Below are positions 1-10,535 of a stretch of 64,000 nucleotides of DNA, one piece after another. Origin of the DNA: Fallopia convolvulus (lineage: Eukaryota; Streptophyta; Magnoliopsida; Caryophyllales; Polygonaceae). The number at the start of each line of letters is the position of its first letter. Position 1 is the first letter of the stretch. The position numbers were made by a program, and so were the translations under genes. The stretch spans positions 23,208,494 to 23,272,493 of the forward strand of contig OZ024729.1 of NCBI GenBank assembly GCA_964016875.1, given 5' to 3'. The notes beneath the pieces are model-generated. The model saw nothing but the letters and a program-made list of their open reading frames with translations, had not been told where the DNA came from and did no database searches.

Positions 1-154
1 GAAGATAGGAACACGCAATCATACTAAAAGCCAATATATTACTTAAGCAAAAGTGTACAAGTAGGAACCATTACATTTTATGGGGAAGATAAAGCTAAGG
101 GAACAAAAGGGAAAGATCATGGGGCCTTGGGAATGAGATGATCACGTAGCTGTG

Positions 155-1757
155 TCATGACATACAAGATGTTCTCGAGAATGGCAGCCATGTGCATAAG
201 CACCTGAGTGTTCTCAACACTTGAGCCTTCACCGGAGGGCAATCCTCGGGTTGCTCCGAGTGACGCATTTTCTGGACCATAGAAAGGTCTAGTTCCCTTC
301 CGATGGTCACTTCTTCCTTTGTGTCTTCATAGAGGCCTTCCTTGACCATAATCTTCTTGATTAGGCCAGTGTATGGCATGGAGTGAGAGGAAGAGGCCAG
401 ACACTTCTCCATGTGCCCAAGCATGATGAGGGGGAGGTTGATGGGCATCTTGTGGAGGAAATGGAAGAGGAGAATGACGTCTTGAATGTTGAACTGATGG
501 CGCTTCTCCTGTCAAGGGATGACAACCGTGATGATGAATTGATGAGCCAGTTTGGCTATAAGGCCCAGGTTGTGTGTCGGGGTCCCTTGGATGGGAACTC
601 TATCGTCGTAGACGCTGTAGAGGATCTCGTCTCTGTTGAAGTCACCCCAAGTCTTGTGGGGAAGGACACCCAATCCCTTGACAGGGACATTCAGCTGGCG
701 ACGGATGGAAGATGCAGTGAAGACGTAGTCATCGCCTTGGAGGGAGAGAGTTCCCTTGGTGGCCTCGTCATGGATGACGAAGTTGTTATAGAAGAGGCGC
801 ACCTGCTCAAGGTCGACGGTCACAGCGGCGTCGCACACCTGTTCCCATCCTTGGGCTTTGATGAGCTCCCATAAATCCCCGAGCCCATGAGGAGTGAGGA
901 GGGACTTTGTGAGGATGAGGGGAGTGATGAGTTTGCGGTCGGAGGTGATGTGAACTCTTGAAGACTCAGGTCCCTTCCCTTTCTTGTTCTTGATCTCCTT
1001 GGAGGCAGCAGCCTTCGACGTTAGGGAGAGAAGATGGAGGCGGGTCGATGGGATTAGGGGTCCCATCGACGCTAGGGAGAGAAGAAGAAGTAGGGATTGG
1101 ATCTCTGGGACTAGAGTTCCCAGAGATGGGATTACGGTTAGAGAGAGGAGTTGGTGGAGGAGGATTCTGGGATTGAGAGTTCCCAGAACCAGAAGAACGA
1201 GGGAGAGAGGAGGGACGAGAAGGAGGTGGTGGTAGTGGGGTGGAGGGAGCATAAGAAGAGGGACGAGAGAGATTGAGGATCTCGTTAATGGCAAGAACTG
1301 ATTTCTTCTTCTTCTTCTTTGAGGGCTCGGAAGAGGAAGATTTTTTCTCTTTGCGCTTTTTGGATTTGGATTTGGATTTTGGGGATTCGGGACCGAAACT
1401 GTCGTAGATGACAGTTCCAGAGGAGGTGGAGAGCGGTTGTGGTTGAGAGGAAGAGGGTGGAGGAGGCAGTTGAGATGTGGATGGTAGAGGCGGTTGAAAG
1501 GTGTTGGATGGAAGCACAAGGGGTTGCGCCACCGAAAGAGCGGGTGATTGCCTTGGAACCTCGAATTCGAGAAGCGAGGATCTAGTGCGGGGTTGGTTGA
1601 GGTAGGGTCGAACATAATCATGGAGGCCCTTGTAAAGTTTTTCTCGAGTGTTCGGATCTTGTTCTTTATCCGCCTCTCGGAGCATGAAGGCGAAGAGGGA
1701 TTTAGGGTTTGTGTTGATCCACTCACGAATGTGGTGGTCTGGGTGAGTGGGCGCCAT
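155..1757 (-). pseudogene. Accessory 3' ORF of the SIRE-like copia, broken
   Basis: The probable start is the ATG at 1,757-1,755, beginning MAPTHPDHHIREW. Roughly 230 residues rich in Pro, Ser and Asn follow, including a lysine-rich stretch (SKSKSKKRKEKK, then a KKKKKK run) that could act as a nuclear localisation or nucleic-acid-binding patch. A frameshift near 1,010-1,025 leads into a more ordered domain (ELIKAQGWEQVCDAAVTV onward) of the kind annotated as putative plant transposon protein in plant retroelements. An in-frame TGA lies at 512-514, after which the frame stays open to 155. Its place downstream of RNase H fits the extra ORF of SIRE-type copia elements. Function is unknown and an env-like role is only a suggestion. 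The plus-strand open frames here are shadows. Confidence 0.55.
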
Positions 1758-1998
1758 AAGATTTTTTTGGAAGAGAGTGTTTTGGAGTTTTTCCGGAAGT
1801 TGGAAGGGAAAGTTTTTCAGAGAGCAAGAGTTGCAGAGGATGAAGGTGGAAGAAAGTCCTAAAAATGGCAAATTGGGTTTTTATGTGGGAAGAAGATAGG
1901 GGTAAAAGGGTAAAGATGCTTTTCCACTTCAACCGTCAGCCATTGAGAGCGGAGAGCAGTTTCAATTTCCTTAGCACGCTTGTACGCGTCATTAATTC
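1758..1998. other. Spacer of the SIRE-like element, left part
   Basis: Non-coding DNA between RNase H and the accessory ORF of the outer copia element. It continues at 15,338 beyond the Athila-like insertion. No motif recognised. Confidence 0.5.
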
Positions 1999-2003
1999 CA
2001 TGG
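1999..2003. repeat. Target site duplication CATGG, left
   Basis: CATGG directly precedes the TGATATTC start of the Athila-like left LTR and is repeated exactly at 15,333-15,337 after the right LTR. Confidence 0.9.
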
Positions 2004-2287
2004 TGATATTCGTGTTTTTAGTCTAGTTTTTGGTGTGTTTCTTAGTTTGTTTAGGTTTAGTTTTGGTAGTTTTTAGAGTTAGTTTGGTGTTTTTAGGATA
2101 AGTTTGCATATTTTGTGAAAAGTATGGAAGCTACTCCGTTTTGTGTCTTTTTGTAGGTTTTGAGCAGGAAAGAGCGCTTTTTAAGTTGAATTGGAGTGTT
2201 ATGGTGGAGGTCGGAAAAATATGAAGATAAAGAGGTTGAAGTACAAGCTGTTAAGAGAAGAAGAGTTGCAGAAAGCAAATCCCAGGC

Positions 2288-2319
2288 TCGTTAACGAACC
2301 TGTGAAGGGTCGTTAACGA
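2288..2319. repeat. Paired palindrome P1 (left LTR)
   Basis: Two perfect 10-bp palindromes TCGTTAACGA at 2,288 and 2,310, starts 22 bp apart. Flanks GGC before the first and GGC after the second make the whole unit a larger inverted repeat. Confidence 0.9.
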
Positions 2320-2357
2320 GGCATAAAGATAGAGTTTTTAGATGGATTTTGTGGTTT

Positions 2358-2404
2358 CTACCGACCCTGTGCGGAAGTCATTAATGATAATTCCGTGTCG
2401 GTAG
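2358..2404. repeat. Nested hairpin in Athila-like LTR
   Basis: Outer arms CTACCGAC (2,358-2,365) and GTCGGTAG (2,397-2,404) are perfect complements. Inside them lies a second, imperfect palindrome around TCATTAATGA. The same structure is in the right LTR near 14,236-14,282. It lies about 100 bp upstream of the TATA box, so it could be a regulatory site; that is inference. Confidence 0.6.
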
Positions 2405-2502
2405 GGTTTTAACTGATTTTTAGGGTTGTTATATCTTATATCTTGTTATCTTTTTAGAGTAAGTTTTTATCTTTTAGGGTTTTTAATAGATAGCTTTCTT
2501 AG

Positions 2503-2510
2503 TATAAATA
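2503..2510 (+). promoter_or_regulatory. TATA box of left Athila-like LTR
   Basis: TATAAATA, repeated at 14,405-14,412 in the right LTR. It is well placed to start the genomic transcript, but in this LTR the downstream R/U5 part is interrupted by a 3-kb insertion. Confidence 0.65.
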
Positions 2511-2862
2511 CCCTTCTTTCTAGCCTAGGAGGGGAGAGAACGATTTTAGGAGAGCCGATTGGAGAGGTCGAGTAGGAGGATTGCGAACCAAGGTCGATTG
2601 AGAGAGAGAAGTTTGGGTCGTTAGTCAGTTTTCTATTCGGTATTTCTGTGTTTTCGGTTTCTTTTGGAGGTTGTAAGACGATATTTCTCTTATTAGTTTC
2701 AAGTGAGTTTGTTTTGTTTTCAATGTTTTCTCTTGTTGAAGTTGTTTGCTATATTAATATGAGTAGTGAGTAGTTTTCTTATCTTGGGTCGGGGTTGAAA
2801 CCCGGTATAGTTATGCATGTTTGATGAATGAGTTGATTGATGTTTTGAATGCCTTTTATCTA

Positions 2863-5846
2863 CTAGGAAAGCTCCCTCAGGGGGAGTATGGCTTCGTAAT
2901 GAAATCTGTCGTTTGTTCTAGATGTAGATGTAGTAGTGAGTTCTATGGCAGTGGTTAGCTGTGTGGGCTATTTCATGTGGTTTTATTTTTCATAGTGAGC
3001 CTGTTTTTTGTAAAAGGTTTATTTTGTCGCATCAGATATGTACAGTATAAAAAGAATATATACAAAACACTAATCATATTCAGAAGAAACAACCCATTTA
3101 GACGATAAAAGCTTTTCCCAACAATCTGCATAATACGAACCTAACCCTCATACCTAGTGCAAGAGAGAAAAAATGCTGATTAAAGTTCTTGGCTATCTGA
3201 AGAAATCCCTACAGATTAGAGCACCCCAGTAATCAAAGCAAGCGTATGTCATAAAGTAGTTGCAGAATGCAATCAAGCCATTCAAACTTCACTGTTAATT
3301 TTGTACACATTCTAGTGAATCTTAATCCATTGAAGTCTTACAAAATCTTTTTGGATTTGTTTTCAAGCAGAAGATCAACCTACTGTGAAGATTTCTCATC
3401 TGCTTCACATTCCAAATTCTGCAAAGCAATAAAAAAGGAACCTTTAAGTAATAGAAGGCAAAACATATACTTAATACACACCTCCAAACTAATTCAAGTG
3501 TAAGAGCCAATCACTAAAGGCTAAATCACGAATAAATATAGTCAAAATCCATTTAAAGTGTGAAAACTGTGGTAACACAATTTTCATATCCTTGTAACCT
3601 AGAAAATTTTGATCAACTATAATTAATGAATATTTATTATAGTGCAAATAACAGGAAGACTAAGACAAGCATATAAGTGAGTGGTATGAGTGAATGTGAA
3701 GGGGGAATGAAAAAAAGACAATGGAATGCAATTTTTTGCACGTCAAATACATATAAGCATTTGAATATGAGTTTGACAGTAGCAGATGCTCATACCTGCA
3801 CCTATGGAGAACAATAAACATGTTTAGATAAGAGTACGTGTGTACCCTTGTTTCAAGAGGTGTCTATTTCTCCAGATATCATATTAGAAGTTGGGCAATA
3901 TCTGTAGCATAACTCGAGGGCATGAAAGTCAGAAGATATCTCGTACTTCAGACAATTCCGATTGCCCATACACTAATTGTGTAGATCAGTGTTTCGTCTC
4001 ACCGTAGTTCTTTCCAACAAGGATTCTTTCCATTTGCAGCATTTCCCAAAACAGATTAATAGAGCAATCCAGGCAAATTTTCCAAGCGAACTTGATCCTT
4101 TGTAACTAACCCATACCTGACAACATATTTTAAGTGAATGTGAGTACATGAAACATACACCTGAACAGGAAATTCATACAGAAAATCTAATTAGGGAGAA
4201 GATAACATGATTGTGCCTAATAACAACACATCCAACAGAAATATCCCAAAGCTACAACTGAACATGATCGGTTCACAATTGAGACTCTACCTTCTGGAAT
4301 CAAGAGTAAAGTATCTCAGTTATTTTATCCTTTTTTACTACCCACTATGCATTTTTACACTAAACCACCCAATCATTATTACAACTTTTTCAGAAATATC
4401 ACACGACTTAAAAATGGTTTCCATCTACCACAAACCCTTAACCGACATCCAAAAAGCGCTCAATTTGTTTTAACAAACTCCTTTTATTGTTTTAGACAAT
4501 AATACATGTTCTGTTTGTAAAACATCAACCATGATACTGGTGATCACTAATCAGCATCCATTTAATCATGAAGAAAGAATATAACTCCAACTATGGCCTT
4601 ACCTTTGCAAGGTAATTAGTTTTCTCTGGTTTAATACATGAAATAGATATTTCCTTGAATCAAGTTCAAGCCTTCTCTGATCAGACCAAAGAGGTAAATG
4701 TTTGAAATTGTGAATCTAAAGAAGCTTTTACTTCAAAAAAAAAAAACACTCACTGATAGAGCAAAGATATTGATGTAGAGGTCAATCAGTGTTGCATTGA
4801 TCCACCTGTCCTAAACAATTAGACAATCAGCCGACCAATAAATTAACAAAAACACACAACACATGTCCAAAGCATTTTATCGAACACCTGATATGCGGAA
4901 ATAAGGGGTATGCTATTACCCATAAAAATGACAGAGAAACAAAGCAAAGAAAAAACAAATCAAAAAGCAGGAGAACGACCTATAATTGCACATCGGCGGT
5001 TGGGAGTTCTCATCCAGGCGCCAGCTGCACAAAACAAGTGAAAATTTTGATCTTTCTCAATTGAGAAATAAGAACACGGTTGACATACAAACATTAGGAA
5101 TCAAAATTCAATTGAGAGCGAGAAGTTCAAACCGTTCAGTTTTGCAGACGAATTTGTGGACTTTGACGAGGCAGAGAAGTTAGCCGACAATGAAGAATTC
5201 GATTTCTTTTCCCGAGTCCGTCGTTCCGTCCTGATTCTCTCTCTAGTTCTGGTTCCTCCCTAGGTTGTTTATCAGTTGAATGGACAATAAAGAGATGGGG
5301 GCCAAAAACTACCCGGAGAGAAGAGAGTGCTGAAGATAAAGACGAAGGAGAGACAACCCACGAGCACCAAAGGACGCCATAGCCGTAGCTCCGCCCCCTG
5401 TAGCATCGGCTTCTTCCTCTTCGTCCTGGAGTGAAGAGCGTTGGAATTGTGGAAAGGAATGGACGAGGATCGGTAAGAAGAAAAGGGGATTGGTAAGAGG
5501 AGGCGCTGGACAATTAGAAAGGAGGAGGTGCATATCACAGGAAAGGCCACGACACAGGCAGAAACAAGCGAACGAGATGTCAAAATTCAGTCTTTTTCCG
5601 GAGGTCGTGGTGCCGTCCACAGTCTTTCTATCGTTCTCTGGTTGAAGCTGAAGTCGGTATTTCTCCCTAGCCGAGGAATTTGTATAAGACGGCGAAGAAC
5701 TTTCTATCCCAAAATCGGCGTTCCTTTCTGGTGTTGTATCTGGTTCTCTGGAAAACGAAGCAGGAGGTGGCCGAATGAGCGAACGAGATTACAACATTCA
5801 CTATTCTATATAGTGAACGGTCGTTAATCAAACTTACTCCTCTTTT
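2863..5846. other. 3-kb foreign insertion in the left LTR, gene-like fragment on the minus strand
   Basis: This segment is absent from the right LTR. It has no terminal repeats and no clean target duplication. About 35 bp of LTR present in the right copy (14,761-14,795) is missing here, and CTTTTAT occurs at both junctions (2,853-2,859 and 5,842-5,848). On the minus strand there are intron-like signals: a pyrimidine-rich stretch ending in AG near 3,800 followed closely by CAG/GTATGAG, AAG/GTAAGG near 4,600, and a TTTTGTGCAG acceptor near 5,030. An uninterrupted GC-richer stretch lies at 5,300-5,580. This looks like a piece of an intron-containing host gene captured during break repair. No protein was recognised; overlapping short open frames at 5,136-5,620 do not allow a product to be named. 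Confidence 0.6.
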
Positions 5847-6384
5847 ATAGTCGAGGTAATTTGAGTTTGCAATTTGATTGAAAAAGAAAGTTGATAACTT
5901 GAATGTTGATATTGTTCGATTACGAAAGTTTCGAGCTTTGGATCCAAAATAAGTGATTGAGTGAATTAATTTATGAGAATTAATTGATTTACTTGCTATT
6001 CAGCGAAAGTTGATGAATTTATCTTTCTAAAGGCATGATCTTTATCTTCTTATGAGTTTTTATGCATAGCTATGTTGTGGTAACCCTGGTCCTAGGTTTT
6101 TATTCTTCTTTGAGTTTGCATTCGTTATCGAGTTAAGTTGCCTCGGTACCGAACCTGAGTTTAGGTCGTTAGTGTGTGTTCGTAGTGTTATCCAAGTTCG
6201 TTAACGACCCTGACAAAGTCGTTAACGAGGTTGGTCGTAGGTGTTTTGTTTGGCTTTGCTTTGTTTTATTTTTAGTAGTTGATAAACAAAAAACCGTGCT
6301 TCTCGTGGAACGATCCTGACTTCGCTATACTCAGCGAGGTCTTGACTTATAAATTTATTTGTTGTCAAGAATACCCTCTCAACA
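5847..6384 (+). repeat. Athila-like left LTR, part 2
   Basis: Corresponds to 14,796-15,332 of the right LTR. It ends CTCAACA just before the primer binding site and contains a palindrome pair at 6,198-6,228. Confidence 0.9.
6198..6228. repeat. Paired palindrome P2 (left LTR, near U5 end)
   Basis: TCGTTAACGA at 6,198 and 6,219, 21 bp apart. Conserved in the right LTR at 15,146-15,176. Confidence 0.9.
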
Positions 6385-6387
6385 AAT

Positions 6388-6405
6388 TGGCGCCGTTGCC
6401 GGGGA
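6388..6405 (+). promoter_or_regulatory. Primer binding site, tRNA-Asp type
   Basis: TGGCGCCGTTGCCGGGGA starts 3 bp after the left LTR. It matches the complement of the 3' end of plant tRNA-Asp, the primer known for Athila elements. Confidence 0.85.
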
Positions 6406-6499
6406 AGCAACAATGTTCGTTTGTTTATCCGTGGGTCTGGGAATAGCCCAATCCCGTTTTTTGTTTTAATTTCGTTTTCTTTGTTTGTTTTCTCAGCGT

Positions 6500-8047
6500 A
6501 TGCCAGCTGGACGTCGTAGGCTCGAATTTGACAACGCCAGTTATTATTCAGAACCTAAACGTTCCCTACACCGTAGATGCAGAGAAAATCAAGCCATGGC
6601 TACACAAGAAGAAATGGCTCGTCAGATGGAAGTCCTCCAGAAGCGGATGGAGGAGCTAAAAGCTGATAGAGTTGCCGCTGCTGCTGAAGCTGAACGTCAA
6701 CGAGTCAACAACACTCGTTTACAGGAAGAGTTGAATGCCTATCCGAGGAATGCCAAACAATACATGCATCTAGAACTGAGGGTGTCGGAGTCTCCAATTG
6801 TGCTTCCGGAGTTAGAGAAGACTTTTGAGATTAAGTCTCAATTTATATCCTTGATTAAAAGAGCTCAGTTTGAAGGGAACCCTACTGAGTGCCCTATGGA
6901 ACATATTAGAAATTTTCTTGATTTATGTGACACTATAGTTGTTGAAGGTGTCTCACTTGAATATGTTCTGTTAAAAGCTTTTAGGTGGTCTCTTACTGGA
7001 AAGGCCCTGAGCTGGTTGGAGAGCTTACCTCCTAAGTCTATCAGGACTTGGAAGGCTTTGTATGACCAATTTCTTACAAAGTTTTTCCCTCCTACCAAGA
7101 CAACGGAGTTGAGAAAACGCATCACCTCCTATCACCAGCTGCCTAATGAGACCTTTGTAGAAACATGGGAAAGATTTAAGGAAATGCTTAGACAGTGCCC
7201 TACTCATGGGCAACCTTTATATGTTCTCCAAGAAATCTTTTTCCAGGGTATTAATGCCGAGACGAAGAACCGCATCAACACGCATACAACATGCGGTTTT
7301 ATAGAGATGAATCCCACATCTGCATGGGAATTGCTGGACAAGCTGTCCAACTATGATGCCATGTATGGTACCCAGCAATCTCCTCAGCCCCAAAGGCGTC
7401 TCTACATGCCTAACAAGGAAGAAGTTGACCCAAATGTCAAAAATCAATTTCTGCAAGACGAGGTCAACCGCTTGAAAAAGCAGGTAAGTTTTCTGAAATC
7501 CTCTCAATCTTGTCAAGAATGTGGCTCTTCTGCCCATACTACTTCTGCTTGCACTAACATTGAGCAGGTAAGAGCCGCTGAGACATATGCTAAAGTGAAC
7601 TATATGAGAGGCCCAGATAGAAACCATCCTAGTAATTTTGACAGGTCAAACAATTATCCCACGTGGGGCAATCAAAATCCGAATTCAAATTATGCAGCGC
7701 CTCCACCAGATAGACGACCCGTGCCATATCGACCTCCAGGCTACCAAGAGCCACCATCATGGGCACAAGGGTTACAGGAAGGCATTAATGGAGTCCATAA
7801 TAAATTCAATGAAGTGCATAGCAAGATTGATGGAATCCAAGCCAACCTTAACAATCAAAACAAAAGATGGGGAGAGTTCGATGTGTGGAAGAAGAATGTC
7901 GACTCCCAACTAGGGAACCTTGCTGCACAGATTCCAAGGCCACAAGGGCAACTTCCGGGCCGACCCGAGGAAAACCCTAGAGGACAAATAGCAGCGGTGC
8001 ACCTTAGGAGCGGAAAGACATTACCGGAGCGTGTCCAAGTTAAGTAG
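6500..8047 (+). CDS. gag: Gag polyprotein of the Athila-like element
   Basis: Forms the virus-like particle and binds the RNA genome. The start is taken at the ATG at 6,500 (MPAGRRRLEFDNASY). An N-terminal coiled-coil-like stretch rich in Glu, Arg and Ala (about residues 35-75) comes first. A Retrotrans_gag-type domain (about residues 125-235, with LTGKALSWLESLP and FLTKFFPPTK) follows. A single CCHC zinc knuckle CQECGSSAHTTSAC comes near residue 340, then a proline-rich tail and a final LRSGKTLP segment typical of Athila gag. The frame ends at a TAG at 8,045-8,047 but is then open, in the same frame, through protease to 9,427. In relatives gag and pol are usually one ORF, so the TAG is probably a nonsense mutation; programmed readthrough is possible but lacks the usual plant readthrough context. 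Confidence 0.85.
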   Translation: MPAGRRRLEFDNASYYSEPKRSLHRRCRENQAMATQEEMARQMEVLQKRMEELKADRVAAAAEAERQRVNNTRLQEELNAYPRNAKQYMHLELRVSESPIVLPELEKTFEIKSQFISLIKRAQFEGNPTECPMEHIRNFLDLCDTIVVEGVSLEYVLLKAFRWSLTGKALSWLESLPPKSIRTWKALYDQFLTKFFPPTKTTELRKRITSYHQLPNETFVETWERFKEMLRQCPTHGQPLYVLQEIFFQGINAETKNRINTHTTCGFIEMNPTSAWELLDKLSNYDAMYGTQQSPQPQRRLYMPNKEEVDPNVKNQFLQDEVNRLKKQVSFLKSSQSCQECGSSAHTTSACTNIEQVRAAETYAKVNYMRGPDRNHPSNFDRSNNYPTWGNQNPNSNYAAPPPDRRPVPYRPPGYQEPPSWAQGLQEGINGVHNKFNEVHSKIDGIQANLNNQNKRWGEFDVWKKNVDSQLGNLAAQIPRPQGQLPGRPEENPRGQIAAVHLRSGKTLPERVQVK

Positions 8048-8084
8048 ACGAACCCCACAACTGATGAGGAAGCTACGGCTCAGC

Positions 8085-8115
8085 TCGGTAACGAGCCAGA
8101 GAGAGTCGTTACCAA
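8085..8115. repeat. Palindrome pair P3 (gag-pro junction), partly decayed
   Basis: TCGGTAACGA at 8,085 and TCGTTACCAA at 8,106, 21 bp apart. Each differs from TCGTTAACGA at one or a few positions. Confidence 0.75.
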
Positions 8116-8147
8116 ACCTGCACACTATGGTGACGATGCTCCTGGGG

Positions 8148-8157
8148 TCGTTAACGA
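8148..8157. repeat. Single palindrome P4
   Basis: TCGTTAACGA preceded by GGGG and followed by CCC. It is read in frame as part of V-V-N-D-P. Confidence 0.85.
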
Positions 8158-8207
8158 CCCTAGCCCAGGTAAGTTTCCTATTCCGAGCTCGTTTCCCAAT
8201 CACAGGC

Positions 8208-8238
8208 TCGTTAACGACCCCATCTGGGTCGGTAACGA
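8208..8238. repeat. Palindrome pair P5
   Basis: TCGTTAACGA at 8,208 and TCGGTAACGA at 8,229, 21 bp apart, inside the gag-pro reading frame. Confidence 0.85.
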
Positions 8239-9427
8239 TCCTCCGAGCATACCAATCGACCCTAATGTCGACCCGGTAGCAGCACCTCTCAAGCCCGAAT
8301 GGGTTCCGAGAAAGTTGAATTCTCTTCCTTTTCCCACTAAGAAATCTAAGGACTCTACAGAGAGTAAGTTCAAGCGTTTCGTAAAGATTCTCCAAGGCAT
8401 TAATATTTCAATCCCATTTTCTGAGGCCCTAAGCGAAATGTCAGCTTACACAAAATTCTTGAAAGATATTCTTAGCAGGAAACGATCCATCACAGAGCTG
8501 CAAGATGAGGTCCGATCCATTGCTCTACCAGAGAAACTAGGCGATCCAAGGAGATTTGCCATAACAATTGGCATAGGCGACCATAAATTCAAGGCTTTAT
8601 GTGATTTGGGAGCCAGTGCCAGTTTGCTCCCTCTTTCAATCTGGTCAAAAGCCAACATGGGACGATTGGAACCTGTAGACATGAATCTCTACATGGCAGA
8701 CGGATCAAGCATAAAAGCTACAGGAGTCATGGACGATTACCCCATTCAAGTTGGAAAATTCTTTATTCCAAATGATTTCATCGTTCTCGACATGCCTGAG
8801 GACCCTCACGTCCCCATTATCTTAGACAGGCCATTCCTAGCTACAACAGGTGCTAGGGTAGATGTGCGGAAAGGACTCCTCACTTTTGATATGGGAGAGG
8901 AACGCGTGGAATTCAGCCTTGACCAAAACGCTAACGACCCAACTACGGCTGCACAAATCGAGTTGACCCAGCCAAAACTCGACATATCTGTTCCTAACGA
9001 CCCTCCTCCAATTACCAAAGAGGACGAGAATTTCACACAAATCCCTACCGATCCTCCTTGGTCCAGCTCTGAATCCCCTTTGCAAAGCCATAATGACGGA
9101 ATCGTTAGCACGGGGTCGGCAATGGCTCTAACGACCTCAGTATCAGCATCGTTTCCAATGAATCAAGGTGAGTACTCTAACCCTGAATTCACTAGTACTG
9201 GTTATAATTCTTCTCCATATTTTGTTCCTACACCGTACCCCACCATTTATGCAATAGAGGAGTCCAAACCCCCATGGTTTTCGGATTTCACTAACCCTTG
9301 TGTAGGAATATCGGGCATATTACTAGAAGATAGAGGACCAAATTTAGTGACAAGAGCTGATAATGTTCACAGAGCTAAGTATGGGGTCCCTCCAAAGCCC
9401 GGCCTAGCTGCCAGAGAACCACCTTGA

Positions 9428-9795
9428 GCAAGGTAAGTATGTCGGGTTGACGACGTTAAAAATAGCGCTTACGGGAGGCAACCCGGTTTTAGTATAGTTT
9501 AGATTTTTCCTTTCTTTTTAGATCTTTTTCCTAGCTTTCTTTTGAGTTTTAGTAGTTTATGTGGTAGCAAGATAGAATTGTTTTTAGGTTAACCTGAAAC
9601 AGGAGTTGGGCTCGAAAAATCACTCGAAAGAGGATACGCAGGCTCGTTAACGACCCCACCCAGGGTCGTTAACGACCCAGTTTGGCGACCCGAAATAGGA
9701 AACGGGCAGGTAAGTTTTTTTTTAACCTAATCTATCTTATATCCTTTCACTTGTGCCGCCTATTTCACCCTCTTCCCCTACCTCTAGCCCTCTCC
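9428..9795 (+). other. Post-protease non-coding region; expected site of the missing pol genes
   Basis: In autonomous Athila elements RT, RNase H and integrase follow the protease. Here the protease ORF is followed by 370 bp of non-coding DNA containing a palindrome pair and then promoter-like sequence. The deletion point is not marked by any repeat I can recognise. Confidence 0.6.
9644..9675. repeat. Palindrome pair P6
   Basis: TCGTTAACGA at 9,644 and 9,666, 22 bp apart. The spacer CCCCACCCAGGG is itself roughly symmetrical. This is one of the best preserved pairs. Confidence 0.9.
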
Positions 9796-9802
9796 TATAA
9801 AA
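9796..9802 (+). promoter_or_regulatory. Internal TATA box before the env-like ORF
   Basis: TATAAAA follows a pyrimidine-rich stretch (9,760-9,795) and is followed by a CT- and A-rich leader. It could start a separate mRNA for the env-like ORF. Inference from sequence only. Confidence 0.4.
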
Positions 9803-9926
9803 CCCTTCCAAAATTCCCAAAATCCCACTCTCAAATTCTCAATCCAAAGCTTAAACTCTCAAAATCCTACCGGTTTTCCTCTACCAACCGGAATTTGCAC
9901 CACCACCCTACCCCCGGAATTTTACC

Positions 9927-9985
9927 CCGTTAACGAACCCGCAACCCTTGCATTCGTTACCGGCGAGAACCAAGCTCGTTAATCA
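9927..9985. repeat. Palindrome cluster P7, decayed
   Basis: CCGTTAACGA at 9,927, TCGTTACCGG at 9,954 and TCGTTAATCA at 9,976, spaced 27 and 22 bp. Confidence 0.6.
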
Positions 9986-10436
9986 CTCCTAATTTCAATC
10001 TCGTTCTTCAATTTCCCGATCTAACGGTATGAATTCTAACCCTAACTCTCTATTTGCATGATTCATGAATTTAGGGGTAAAAATTTCATATCTTTTGATC
10101 TTGTATGAAGTGGTTGAATGGCATGTTTATTTCGCTCAATGATTTTATTGCTTCATATATTGGTGGTTGATCTTGATTTATGTTGGTTTGTTCTTGCTTG
10201 ATTCTCCATTGAAATTTGATTAGGAAAAGCATGAATTACCTTGTTCTAGAATTGAGTGATCTTCACCATGAATTTTTGGGCAATTATAGTATGTTCGGGA
10301 TGGGTAATCGAGCAAGTATGGGGTGCATATACCCGATTGTGTGTCTCATGTAGGATTGTGTGTGATGCATGCTTGATTCATTGCATAATTCTAGAGTATT
10401 TAGCACTCGGAAACTACGACTGGTTCTCGTACAGGC

Positions 10437-10467
10437 TCATTAACGATCTGCCCAGGCTCGTTAACGA
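10437..10467. repeat. Palindrome pair P8
   Basis: TCATTAACGA at 10,437 and TCGTTAACGA at 10,458, 21 bp apart, in the candidate intron. Confidence 0.85.
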
Positions 10468-10504
10468 CCCTGCAAATTTTCTAGTCCAAAACACCAGTCC
10501 AGGC

Positions 10505-10535
10505 TCGTTACCGACCCTAGTTGGGTCGTTAACGA
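10505..10535. repeat. Palindrome pair P9
   Basis: TCGTTACCGA at 10,505 and TCGTTAACGA at 10,526, 21 bp apart. Flanks CAGGC and GGC keep the overall inverted symmetry. Confidence 0.85.

Larger units (their letters stand above)
2004..2862 (+). repeat. Athila-like left LTR, part 1
   Basis: Matches 13,881-14,760 with scattered substitutions and small indels. It contains the U3 promoter with a TATA box (2,503-2,510), a palindrome pair (2,288-2,319) and a further hairpin (2,358-2,404). It is cut off at 2,862 by foreign DNA. Confidence 0.9.
8048..9427 (+). pseudogene. pro: Aspartic protease part of gag-pro, downstream of the TAG
   Basis: In frame with gag. The first 90 codons run through palindromic repeats and read as repeated V-N-D-P motifs. 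The gag-pro junction follows, and the protease begins near 8,530: ALCDLGASASLLPLSIW holds the active-site Asp in the D-L-G-A-S form usual for Athila, followed by the flap-like IKATGVM region and VPIILDRPFLATTGARVDV. The C-terminal 150 residues are low-complexity and again contain decayed N-D-P motifs. The ORF ends just after AKYGVPPKPGLAAREPP, where an Athila element would continue into RT; here it stops. There is no ATG-started copy of the domain, so it is translated only by readthrough of the TAG at 8,045 or after reversion. Confidence 0.8.

Noticed and set aside
383..874. Plus-strand ORF of 163 aa
   Set aside because: It is the complement of the accessory ORF frame of the outer copia; composition and motifs belong to the minus strand.
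5136..5620. Overlapping minus-strand ORFs as a real gene
   Set aside because: Three overlapping frames of similar length with no recognised domain; probably part of an exon plus leader of a captured fragment.
2863..5846. MITE or other DNA transposon in the LTR
   Set aside because: No terminal inverted repeats and the target lost about 35 bp; break repair explains the junctions better.
8031..8279. 82-aa ORF across the palindromes
   Set aside because: Out of frame with gag-pro; the in-frame reading continues cleanly into the protease, so this is a shadow.
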